NCBI GenBank assembly: GCA_018821435.1
Contig: JAHJME010000027.1
Coordinates: 1-64,000, forward strand
Direction of reading: 5' to 3'
Length of the DNA: 64,000 bases
Source: Alphaproteobacteria bacterium
Lineage (GTDB): Bacteria; Pseudomonadota; Alphaproteobacteria; Caulobacterales; Caulobacteraceae
Positions 17,439-24,950 of the stretch are shown one piece after another. Under the pieces are notes generated by a model, which did not search any database, was not told the DNA's origin, and saw only the letters and a list, made by a program, of their open reading frames with translations. The translations under genes were made by a program, and so were the position numbers. Numbering within the stretch: the first letter of the stretch is position 1; each line of letters starts with the position of its first letter.

Positions 17439-19109
17439 ATGGCTACGGTCGATACCTGGGACCATGCCTGCGATCTGCTTGTGGTGGGGGCGGGCGGCGG
17501 CCTGGCCGGCGCGCTGGCCGGCGTCGAGAAGGGCCTCGATGTCCTGGTGATCGAGAAGTCCGCCTATGTGGGCGGCGCTACCAGCCTGTCGGGCGGCACC
17601 CTCTGGATCCTCGACAATCCGTTCCTGAAGGCGACCGGCGTGGCGGACTCGCCCGCCAACGCCAATGCCCACCTGCGCGCCCTGGTGCGCGACGATCCCA
17701 GCCCCGCCGCCTCGCCGGCCCGGCTCGAGGCCTACGTCTCCGGCGGCCATGCCCTGCTGGACCTGATGGCGCGCCAGGGCGTGCCGTTGGCCCACTCCGG
17801 CTGGCCCGATTACTACTCGGAGCGCGACGGCGGCGTGCCGCAAGGCCGCACCCTGCACGCGCTGCCGTTCGACAGCCGCAAGCTGGGCGAGGCGCGCGAT
17901 CAGCTTCGTCCGACCATGCTGGTGGTGCCAGCCAACTCGGTCGAGGTCGCCGTGCTGGCGCTGGGGCCGCGCACGCTGAAGGCCGCCGTCGTCTGGGCGC
18001 GGGTCGGCCTGCGCACGCTGATGGCCAAGATCACCGGCGCCAAGCTGCTGACCCGCGGCCAGGCGCTGATGGGCCGGGTGTTCGGCGCGCTGCTGAAGGC
18101 CGGGGTGCCGATCTGGCGCAAGACCAGGCTGATCGACCTCGTCGTCGAGCACGGCCGGGTGACAGGCGCGGTGGTCGAGCGCGAGGGCAAGACCCTGCGC
18201 ATCCAGGCCCGGCGCGGCGTGCTGCTGGCCGCCGGCGGCTTCGCCCGCAACGCCGAGCTGCGCGCCAAGCACCAGGACACCATCGGCGTCGGCGGCACCA
18301 TGTCGACGCGCGAGGACGAGGGCGACGCGATCCGCATCGGCGCCGAGCTGGGCGCCGCGGTCGACCTGATGGAGGAGGCTTGGTGGGTGCCCGGCACCCG
18401 CTCGCCCACGTCGGTCAGCCTGCACGTGTGGGACCGCTGCTTCCCGCACGCGATCATGGTCGACGCGCGCGGCGAGCGGTTCGTCAACGAGGCCGATCCC
18501 TACATGGAGGTGGGCCAGATCATGCTGGCGCGGCAGCGGGCCAACGGCGCGCCGTCCTGGATGATCCTGGAGAGCCGCCACCGCGACACCTACGCGTTCG
18601 GCATGACCCCGCCGCGGCTGACGCCCAAGGCCTGGTTCGAAAGCGGCTACATGAAGAAGGCCCAGACGCTGGAGGATCTGGCCGACCAGTGCGGCCTCGA
18701 TCCGGCTGTGTTCAAGGCGACGGTCCAGCGCTTCAACGGCTTCGCGCGCAGCGGCAAGGACGCCGACTTCCAGCGCGGCGACAGCGTCTACAACCGCTTC
18801 TACGGCGATGGCCGCAACAAGCCGAACCCGAACCTGGGCGCCATCGAGAAGGCGCCGTTCTACGCGGTGCAGACCTTCCCCGGCGACGTGGGCACGGCCG
18901 GTGGACTGGTGGCCGACGAACACGCGCGGGTGCTGACGCCGGACGGCGCGCCGATCCCCGGCCTCTATGTGGCGGGCAACAGCTCGGCCTCGGTGTTCGG
19001 CCACATGTATCCCGGCGCCGGGTCGTCGATCGGCGCGTCGATGGTGTTCTCGGTCATCGCCGCCCAGCACGCCGCCGGCGTGAACGCCGCGCCGGGAGCC
19101 GCCGAATGA
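17439..19109 (+). CDS. FAD-dependent oxidoreductase, 3-ketosteroid-1-dehydrogenase-like
   Basis: 556 residues. FAD dinucleotide motif LLVVGAGGGLAGALAGVEKG at the N-terminus, ending in Glu (VIEKS), followed by the GGATSLSGGTLWI block of the FAD_binding_2/fumarate-reductase superfamily. The end (GTAGGLVADEHARVLTPDG, then IPGLYVAGNSSASVFGHMYPGAG) is the arrangement of KstD-type dehydrogenases, which introduce a double bond next to a ring ketone. Length fits KstD (about 510-570). It heads an operon in which the next five genes overlap stop to start. A cyclic ketone substrate is therefore an inference; other ketone or fumarate-type reductases of the superfamily remain possible. Confidence 0.8.
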   Translation: MATVDTWDHACDLLVVGAGGGLAGALAGVEKGLDVLVIEKSAYVGGATSLSGGTLWILDNPFLKATGVADSPANANAHLRALVRDDPSPAASPARLEAYVSGGHALLDLMARQGVPLAHSGWPDYYSERDGGVPQGRTLHALPFDSRKLGEARDQLRPTMLVVPANSVEVAVLALGPRTLKAAVVWARVGLRTLMAKITGAKLLTRGQALMGRVFGALLKAGVPIWRKTRLIDLVVEHGRVTGAVVEREGKTLRIQARRGVLLAAGGFARNAELRAKHQDTIGVGGTMSTREDEGDAIRIGAELGAAVDLMEEAWWVPGTRSPTSVSLHVWDRCFPHAIMVDARGERFVNEADPYMEVGQIMLARQRANGAPSWMILESRHRDTYAFGMTPPRLTPKAWFESGYMKKAQTLEDLADQCGLDPAVFKATVQRFNGFARSGKDADFQRGDSVYNRFYGDGRNKPNPNLGAIEKAPFYAVQTFPGDVGTAGGLVADEHARVLTPDGAPIPGLYVAGNSSASVFGHMYPGAGSSIGASMVFSVIAAQHAAGVNAAPGAAE

Positions 19110-19888
19110 GCGACACCTACGCGGCCGGCCGGGTCTCGACCCGCCTGGGGGAGGTCGCCTATGTCCGCGCGGGGCAGGGCCCCAGCCTGGTCCTGCTGCA
19201 CGGCAACGGCCATTCCTGGCACGAGTTCTCCGACGCGATTCCGGCCCTGGCCCAGCACTTCGACGTGGTCGCCTGGGACATGCCGGGCCACGGCGACAGC
19301 ACCGACGTCGCGGTCCCGCCGTCCATCGAGTCGTACGCCGGGGCGCTGGCCGACCTGGTCGCCGGCCTGGGTCTGGTCCGCCCGGCGATCCTCGGCAGTT
19401 CGGTGGGCGCGTTCATCGCCGCCAGCTACGCGGCCGATCACGGCGCCGCCTCGGCGGTGGTGCTGGAAGAGATGCAGTTCCGCAGCCGCGACTTCTGGGC
19501 GGCGGCCTGGACCCGCGTGGTGGGGATGTTCGGCGAGCCGGTGCAGACGCTGGAGGCGGTGCAGGCGCGGTTCAAACGGACCGTCGACGCTGACCTTCTT
19601 TCGCGCTGGAACCGCGAGCGCACGCGGGCCGGCGCGGCGGCGATGATCGGGGTGATGGCCGCGATCCGCGACTTCGACGTGGCCGGAACCCTGTCGCGCC
19701 TCGAAGCCCCCTGCCTGCTGCTGTTCGGCGAGGCCGGACCCACGGTGGACCGCGCCGAAGCGCTGGCCGGGACCCGGCCGGGCGCGGTGGTGGGCGTGAT
19801 CCCCGAAGCCGGCCACTTCATCAGCCTGGACCAGCCGGCCGCCTTCGCCGCCGCCGTCATCGGCTTCCTGCAAGCGAGCTCGACATGA
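19106..19888 (+). CDS. Alpha/beta-fold hydrolase
   Basis: 260 residues from the ATG that overlaps the flavoprotein stop by 4 bases. Core motifs: oxyanion HGNGHSWHEFSD, GHGDS, nucleophile Ser99 in GSSVGAF, and the catalytic His in PEAGHFISLDQP near the C-terminus. The acid is probably the Asp of LFGEAGPTVD or a nearby residue. Proteins of this size and motif pattern include meta-cleavage product hydrolases, lactonases and carboxylesterases. Position between a ring-dehydrogenase-like gene and an SDR suggests hydrolysis of an ester, lactone or C-C bond formed during ring breakdown, but this is inference. Confidence 0.82.
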   Translation: MSDTYAAGRVSTRLGEVAYVRAGQGPSLVLLHGNGHSWHEFSDAIPALAQHFDVVAWDMPGHGDSTDVAVPPSIESYAGALADLVAGLGLVRPAILGSSVGAFIAASYAADHGAASAVVLEEMQFRSRDFWAAAWTRVVGMFGEPVQTLEAVQARFKRTVDADLLSRWNRERTRAGAAAMIGVMAAIRDFDVAGTLSRLEAPCLLLFGEAGPTVDRAEALAGTRPGAVVGVIPEAGHFISLDQPAAFAAAVIGFLQASST

Positions 19889-20658
19889 CCGACATCGCCA
19901 ATTTCCTGGGCTTTCCGTCGGGCGCGGTGGCCATCGTCACCGGTGCGGCCAGCGGCATCGGCCTGGCCACCGCCCGCGACCTGCTGGGGCAGGGGGTGAC
20001 GGTCATCGGCCTGGACATCAACGAAGCCGGCCTCGCCGCCCTGGACCTGGGCGAAGGCTTCACGGCGCGGGTGCTCGACACCAACGACCGCTCCGCCATC
20101 ACCGCGACGATGAAGGCGCTGCGCGAGGAATTCGGGCCCATCGGCTATCTGGTGAACAATGCCGGTCCGCCCAGCGCCCTGCCGCTGACCATCGAGGAGG
20201 GGCTGACGCAGACCGCCGGCAGCATGCAGATCGTCACCGCCGCCTGGGTGAAGACCGGCCTGCCCGAGGGCGCCGCCGTCGTGAACCTGGCGTCGGTCGC
20301 CGGCGCCGTGGCGGGCGGTCCGCCGCCGTCCGTGCTGGCCGGTCGCGACGTCTCCAAGCTCAACGGCTGGTACATGGCCGGCAAGGCCGGGGTGGGCGGC
20401 GTCACCCGCTTCCACGCCGTGTTCGGCCAGGGCGCCTATCGCGCCAACGCCGTGGCGCCGGGCGTGATCGAGACCGCCCGCATCGGCGACCTGACAGCGG
20501 GCGCCTATGGCAAGCTGATGATCGAACGCTCGCCGCTGGGCCGCCTCGGCCAACCGGAGGAGGTGGCCAAGGTGGTCTGCTTCCTGCTCAGCCCGGCCGC
20601 GTCGTTCATCAACGGGGTCACCCTGGTCGTCGATGGCGGCGGGACGCTGGTCTACTGA
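19885..20658 (+). CDS. Short-chain dehydrogenase/reductase (SDR), 3-alpha-HSD-like subtype
   Basis: 257 residues, overlapping the hydrolase stop by 4 bases. Cofactor motif TGAASGIG, NNAG, catalytic Ser in VNLASVAGAV, and Tyr/Lys in WYMAGK. The region after NNAG (GPPSALPLTIEEGLTQTAGS) and the GGGTLVY C-terminus are shared with a second SDR at 41488-42270, so the two are paralogs within this locus. Such SDRs oxidise or reduce secondary alcohols with NAD(P). The pattern NNAGP..., with a long segment before the catalytic Ser, resembles bacterial 3-alpha-hydroxysteroid dehydrogenase-like proteins. It lies directly before a ferredoxin and a P450, so it may oxidise the P450 product. Confidence 0.85.
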   Translation: MTDIANFLGFPSGAVAIVTGAASGIGLATARDLLGQGVTVIGLDINEAGLAALDLGEGFTARVLDTNDRSAITATMKALREEFGPIGYLVNNAGPPSALPLTIEEGLTQTAGSMQIVTAAWVKTGLPEGAAVVNLASVAGAVAGGPPPSVLAGRDVSKLNGWYMAGKAGVGGVTRFHAVFGQGAYRANAVAPGVIETARIGDLTAGAYGKLMIERSPLGRLGQPEEVAKVVCFLLSPAASFINGVTLVVDGGGTLVY

Positions 20659-20882
20659 TGGACACCCTGGTTCACCCGTCCGGCGTGCGGATCACCATCG
20701 ACCGCGGCCGCTGCGTCTGCAGCGAGACCTGCACCAGCATGGCCCCGCAAACCTTCGAGACCGACGACGAGGGCCTGGTGCGCCTGCTGGACGGGGGCTC
20801 CGATCCGGAGGCCGCGGTCCGCAATGCGGCGGCCTGCTGCCCCGTCCAAGCCATACGCGTCGAAACGCCTGGAGCGCCCTGA
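20658..20882 (+). CDS. P450-type 3Fe-4S ferredoxin
   Basis: 74 residues, starting on the last base of the SDR stop and ending on the first base of the P450 start. The cluster ligands follow the single [3Fe-4S] pattern: first Cys in RCVCSETC, second six residues later in the same string, third in CCPVQAI near the end. APQTFETDDEG is the usual linker of P450 redox partners. An extra Cys lies within the first motif and a second one beside the last ligand. It should donate electrons to the P450 encoded next. No ferredoxin reductase gene is present in the window. Confidence 0.9.
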   Translation: MDTLVHPSGVRITIDRGRCVCSETCTSMAPQTFETDDEGLVRLLDGGSDPEAAVRNAAACCPVQAIRVETPGAP

Positions 20883-22144
20883 TGAGCAGCACGAGCGAAG
20901 GCGGCGTCGGCCGCCAGGACTGGGAACGCAAGACCACCAGCCGCACGGGAGCCGGCGTCGTCGACGACCCCTATCCGCGCTTCGCGGAGCTGCGACCGAC
21001 CAACGGCGGCGTCCACGACAGCTCGTTCTTCGCGATGTTCGGCATGGGCGATCCGACCTCGGAAGCCTGGAAGGGCGCCCAGCGGTTCGCGACCCTGAGC
21101 TACGCGGCGACCGAGCACGTGCTGCGGGAGAATACGATCTTCACCAACGCCGGCATCCGGCGGATGACCCAGCACGCGTTCGGCCCGGTCTCGCTGATGG
21201 GCTCGGACGATCCGGACCACCGCAAGTTCCGCCTGCTGGTGCAGCCGGCGTTCGGCAAGAAGGCGCTGGGCCTGTGGCAGTCTTGGGTGAAGCCCCGGCT
21301 GGACGAGCTGATCGACGGCTTCGTCGATAAGGGCCGGACCGACCTCTATTTCGAATACTGCTCGCAGTTCCCGGTGTTCGTGATCGCCATGACCCTGGGC
21401 GTCGCCCGCGACGACCTGGACTGGTTCCAGGAACAGGCGGGCCTGATGCAGATCGGCGCCGCCCCCGCCGAACAGGCCCGCGCGGCGCGCCTGGAGGTCG
21501 AGGACTATATGCGCAAGGTCATCGCCGAGCGCCGACGCGCGCCGCAGGACGACCTGATCAGCCTGCTGATCGAGAGCGAGATCACCGAGCCGGACGGCAA
21601 GCACAAGATCACCGAGGAACAGATCCTGGGGCTGGTCTGCAACCTGCTGCCGGCGGGGGTGGGCACCACTTTCCGCAGCCTGGGGATCACTCTCGTGACG
21701 CTGATGCAACGGCCGGACCTGCTGGCCCGACTGTACGAGGATCGCAGCCTGGTCCCCGCCGTGGTGGAGGAGACCCTGCGCTGGAACGGTCCGGTGCTGA
21801 CCTCGCCGTTCCGCCTGGCCGCCGAGGACACCGAGATCATGGGGGTGAAGATCCCCAAGGGCTCGCTGGTCGAACCCGGCATCGCCGCCGCCAACCGCGA
21901 CCCGCTGCAGTTCGAGAACCCGGACGTGTTCGACCCCTTCCGGCCGGTGAAGCCGACCTTGGCGTTCAGCTACGGACCGCACTTCTGCGTCGGCGGCCAG
22001 GTGGCGCGGCTGGAGCTGCGGGCGGCGTTGAACGCCCTGCTGGACCGCCTGCCGAACCTGCGCTTTGACCCGAACGAGCCGGAGCCGCGGCTGACCGGCC
22101 TGCTCTACCGGATGCCGACCGCCGTGCCGGCGGCGTGGGGCTGA
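20882..22144 (+). CDS. Cytochrome P450 with an atypical I-helix
   Basis: 420 residues from ATG 20882, overlapping the ferredoxin stop by one base. Heme-binding loop FSYGPHFCVGG with Cys369; K-helix EETLR (Glu297 to Arg300); substrate channel and membrane-free N-terminus as in soluble bacterial class I P450s. The I-helix oxygen-activation motif reads AGVGTT (258-263), where the acidic residue normally before the first Thr (AGxDTT) is Gly261. The tandem threonines are kept. The gene sits in an operon with its own ferredoxin, so hydroxylation of an operon substrate is likely. Proton delivery must differ from the usual route. Confidence 0.92.
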   Translation: MSSTSEGGVGRQDWERKTTSRTGAGVVDDPYPRFAELRPTNGGVHDSSFFAMFGMGDPTSEAWKGAQRFATLSYAATEHVLRENTIFTNAGIRRMTQHAFGPVSLMGSDDPDHRKFRLLVQPAFGKKALGLWQSWVKPRLDELIDGFVDKGRTDLYFEYCSQFPVFVIAMTLGVARDDLDWFQEQAGLMQIGAAPAEQARAARLEVEDYMRKVIAERRRAPQDDLISLLIESEITEPDGKHKITEEQILGLVCNLLPAGVGTTFRSLGITLVTLMQRPDLLARLYEDRSLVPAVVEETLRWNGPVLTSPFRLAAEDTEIMGVKIPKGSLVEPGIAAANRDPLQFENPDVFDPFRPVKPTLAFSYGPHFCVGGQVARLELRAALNALLDRLPNLRFDPNEPEPRLTGLLYRMPTAVPAAWG

Positions 22145-23238
22145 TGCGCGCCGCCGTCTTCCTGGAGGCCCACGCGCCCCTGGCCATCGAGGAGGTGAAG
22201 TTGCTGCCGCCGGGGCCGCAGGACGTGGTCGTCCGCGTCACCGCCACGGCGCTCTGCCAGACCGACGTCAGCGTGCGGGCGGGCAAGTACGACTACGGCG
22301 CGCCGATGGTCATGGGCCACGAGGCCTGTGGCGTCGTCGAGGCTGTGGGCTCGGCGGTGACACGCCTGAAGCCGGGCGACCGGGTGATCAGCTCGACGGC
22401 GCCCTGCTGCGGCGTCTGCGCCAACTGCGCGGCCGGGCGGCCCAACATCTGCGTCCTGGGCCTGGCGGTGCGCAAGCCGCTGCGGGCCAGGCGCGCCGAT
22501 GGATCGCTGGCCACCGGGCTCTACGGCCTGGGCTCCTTCGCCGAGCAGATGTGCGTGCACGAGGCCTCGCTGATCGCCATCCACACCGCCCTGCCGGACG
22601 CGCAGCTGGCGTTGATCGGCTGCGGCGTGACCACGGGCCTGGGCGCCGTGCTGAACCGGACCGACCTGAAGCCCGGCGGCTCGCTGGCCGCGATCGGCTG
22701 CGGCGCGGTGGGGCTGGCCGCGATCCAGGGTGCGCGGATCGCCGGCGCCGAGATCGTCATCGGCATCGATCCCCGCGCCGAACGCCGGGCCGACGCCCTC
22801 CGGCTGGGCGCGTCCGCCGTCATCGACCCGCAGACCGAGAACGTCGCGGCCCGGGTGCGCGACCTCACCGGCGGCCTGGGCGCCGACGCCTGCATCGACG
22901 CAGTGGGCCTGCCGGCGACGGCGCGGCAGGCCTATGATCTGACACGCCAGGCCGGCAGCGTGATCGTGGTCGGGCTACCGCCGCGCGGCGAGACCTTCAC
23001 CTTCGACGCCTGGCAATTCTTCCTGTCCGAGAAGCGGTTCTCCAGCTCGCTGTTCGGCTCGGCCGACATCCGCCGGGACTTCCCGAAATATGTGAGCTTC
23101 GCGGAAGAGGGTCGGCTGGACCTGGGCGGGCTGGTCTCGCGGATCATCACCCTGGACCAGGTGAACGAGGGGCTGGACGCCCTGGCGGCGGGCGAGGTGA
23201 TCCGCGCGGTGATCGTCCATGGCGCGGCCACGAATTGA
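22144..23238 (+). CDS. Zinc-dependent alcohol dehydrogenase (MDR, class III-like)
   Basis: 364 residues from the ATG overlapping the P450 stop by one base. Catalytic zinc: Cys in TATALCQTDVS and His-Glu in VMGHEACGVVE. Structural zinc: four Cys in CCGVCANCAAGRPNIC. Rossmann motif AIGCGAVGLAAIQGARIAGA followed by an acidic residue (IGIDPR) favouring NAD. This is the layout of class III/aryl-alcohol-type ADHs, which oxidise primary or aromatic alcohols. As last gene of the 17.4-23.2 kb operon it could oxidise the alcohol made by the P450 to an aldehyde, which is an inference from position. Confidence 0.88.
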   Translation: MRAAVFLEAHAPLAIEEVKLLPPGPQDVVVRVTATALCQTDVSVRAGKYDYGAPMVMGHEACGVVEAVGSAVTRLKPGDRVISSTAPCCGVCANCAAGRPNICVLGLAVRKPLRARRADGSLATGLYGLGSFAEQMCVHEASLIAIHTALPDAQLALIGCGVTTGLGAVLNRTDLKPGGSLAAIGCGAVGLAAIQGARIAGAEIVIGIDPRAERRADALRLGASAVIDPQTENVAARVRDLTGGLGADACIDAVGLPATARQAYDLTRQAGSVIVVGLPPRGETFTFDAWQFFLSEKRFSSSLFGSADIRRDFPKYVSFAEEGRLDLGGLVSRIITLDQVNEGLDALAAGEVIRAVIVHGAATN

Positions 23239-23269
23239 GGCGGCGAGGCAGGGGCGCTAGGGTCGCGCC

Positions 23270-23869
23270 ATGACCTCGCCGGCCGCCGCTGATTCCGTTT
23301 CCCGCCGCGCCGGGCGTCCGCGCGACCCCGATATCGACCGCAAGCTGATCGAGGCCGCCCTGGTCGAGTTGGGCGCCCAGGGCTTCGCGGGCATGTCCAT
23401 CGACCGCATCTCAGAGCGGACCGGCGTCGGCAAGCCCGCGATCTACCGCCGCTTCGCCGACAAGGCCGCCCTGGCCATCGCCGCCATCACCGCCCTGACC
23501 CTGAACGAGGGACCGGCGGCCAGTGGTGACCTGGTGGAGGACCTGACCCGGCAGATGCTGCTGGCGCACGGCAACCTGGAGACCCGGGGCAGCGTGCCGC
23601 TGCTGGGGACCCTGCTGGCCGAACGCGACCGCCAGCCCGAGCTGATCGGCATGTACCGCGAGCGCCTTTTCGCGCCGCGCGCGGCCAAGGCGGCGGCGCT
23701 GTTGCTGGACGCCCAGGTGCGGGGGCTGCTGCGCGACGACGCCGACATTCCGGCCGCCGTGCTGCTGCTGATGGGATTTCTGCCCGCCAGCTACGTGTCA
23801 GGCCAGCCGCTGGACGCCGATCACATGCGCGCCGCCGTCCGCATCATCGTGGCGGGCCTGAAGGCTTAG
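23270..23869 (+). CDS. TetR/AcrR-family transcriptional regulator
   Basis: 199 residues. The N-terminal helix-turn-helix is clear: RKLIEAALVELGAQGFAGMS, then IDRISERTGVGKPAIYRRFADKAAL. The C-terminal half is a helical ligand-binding domain of the TetR_C type (LLAERDRQPELIGMYRERLFAPR). It lies 31 bases after the dehydrogenase gene and may be the last cistron of that operon. A perfect 16-bp palindrome (24922-24937) before the adjacent leftward LLM gene is the nearest candidate operator. Ligand unknown. Confidence 0.88.
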   Translation: MTSPAAADSVSRRAGRPRDPDIDRKLIEAALVELGAQGFAGMSIDRISERTGVGKPAIYRRFADKAALAIAAITALTLNEGPAASGDLVEDLTRQMLLAHGNLETRGSVPLLGTLLAERDRQPELIGMYRERLFAPRAAKAAALLLDAQVRGLLRDDADIPAAVLLLMGFLPASYVSGQPLDADHMRAAVRIIVAGLKA

Positions 23870-23871
23870 AC

Positions 23872-24897
23872 CTAGGCCAGGGCCCTGGCCTTGCGGAACG
23901 CCGGCATCACCTCGCGGGCGAAGAACCGCAGGCGCTCGATCCCGCCCCAGGGATCGTTGAACAGCACATATTCCACGCCGGCGGCTTCCAGCGCCTTCAG
24001 CTGGCCGATGCACTCGTCCGGCGTGCCGTTGATCGTGGCGGCCTGGGTGGCGTCGTCGGACTTGTCTAGCACGAAGGGGCCGGTGGGATTGGCGGGCGGC
24101 GCCTGGCCGGGAATCTGGGCGCTGGCGGCGATCATCCTGCCCATCAGGTGGCGGCGCTCGAACTCGGCGGCCTTCTTGGATGGATGATCGACCAGCAGCA
24201 GGCCCCGCGTCAGCGCCACCTGGTTCGGCAGGGCGGGCAGGCCAGCCTGCTTCTGGGCGTCGCGGTACCAGCCGATCCGTTCGGCGCAGACCGCGGTGGA
24301 GCCGAACTGGTCCATCAACACCCGCTGGCCCGTGGCGGCGGCCTTGCGCACCGAGCCCTCGCTGCCGGCGGCGACCCAGATGGGCGGGTGCGGATCGTTC
24401 TGCACCGGCTGCGGTTCGACGATCACGTCGCGGAACGACCAGAACCTGCCGTCGTGATTGAAGCGCTCCTTGCTGGTCCAGCTCTTCAGCACCAGGCCCA
24501 CGGCTTCCTCGAACCGGGCTTGGGCCTCGTCGGGATCGATCTTGAAGCCGTGGAACTCGTTGGCGCGGTAGCCGCGGCCGACGCCGAAATCCAGCCGCCC
24601 ATTGGAGACGATGTCCACCGTCGCCGCCTGCTCGGCCAGCAGCAGCGGCTGGTGCCAGGGCATCACCGTCACCGCCGTCCCCAGCCGCATGGTCGAGGTC
24701 AGGCCAGCGAGATAACTCAGCAGGGTCAGCGAGGCGCTGACCTGGCCTGCTCCAGTGAAGTGGTGCTCGACCAGGAACACGGATTCGAAGCCCAGCTGTT
24801 CGGCCTCGACCACATAGTCGATGAACTGCCGGAAGGACTTGCCGTCGCCGACCTGGCCGGGGGGCCGGGAGGGACCGCCGAAGAGCCCGAAACGCAT
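23872..24897 (-). CDS. LLM-class flavin-dependent oxidoreductase (luciferase-like)
   Basis: 341 residues. N-terminal MRFGLFGGPSRPPG, then FESVFLVEHHFTGAG (the E-H-H-F motif), SYLAGLTSTMRLGTAV, and PLLLAEQAATVDIVSNGRL are hallmarks of bacterial luciferase-like FMN/F420 proteins; GRGYRANEFHGF completes the substrate/flavin pocket. These enzymes use reduced FMN and O2 for Baeyer-Villiger or hydroxylation reactions, or act as monooxygenase homologs with reductase partners not encoded nearby. The gene ends 3 bases from the convergent TetR gene. A perfect palindrome lies 25 bases upstream of its ATG, so TetR control is likely. Confidence 0.85.
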   Translation of the reverse strand: MRFGLFGGPSRPPGQVGDGKSFRQFIDYVVEAEQLGFESVFLVEHHFTGAGQVSASLTLLSYLAGLTSTMRLGTAVTVMPWHQPLLLAEQAATVDIVSNGRLDFGVGRGYRANEFHGFKIDPDEAQARFEEAVGLVLKSWTSKERFNHDGRFWSFRDVIVEPQPVQNDPHPPIWVAAGSEGSVRKAAATGQRVLMDQFGSTAVCAERIGWYRDAQKQAGLPALPNQVALTRGLLLVDHPSKKAAEFERRHLMGRMIAASAQIPGQAPPANPTGPFVLDKSDDATQAATINGTPDECIGQLKALEAAGVEYVLFNDPWGGIERLRFFAREVMPAFRKARALA

Positions 24898-24921
24898 GTG
24901 CCTGCCTCTCTATTTAATAAC

Positions 24922-24937
24922 GATACGGTACCGTATC
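24922..24937. promoter_or_regulatory. Perfect 16-bp palindrome, candidate TetR operator
   Basis: GATACGGTACCGTATC is fully self-complementary and is flanked by CTCTATTTA on the left and TAAATAGAG on the right, an outer 9-bp arm pair offset by a 5-base insertion. It lies in the 53-base gap upstream of the leftward LLM gene, next to the TetR gene. Size and symmetry fit a TetR dimer site. Confidence 0.6.
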
Positions 24938-24950
24938 TAAATAGAGGCGT

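Noticed and set aside
17423..19105. Extension of the alpha/beta hydrolase frame upstream to give an 821-residue protein
   Set aside because: The upstream 560 residues are an out-of-frame reading of the flavoprotein gene. The hydrolase begins at the ATG overlapping that gene's stop.
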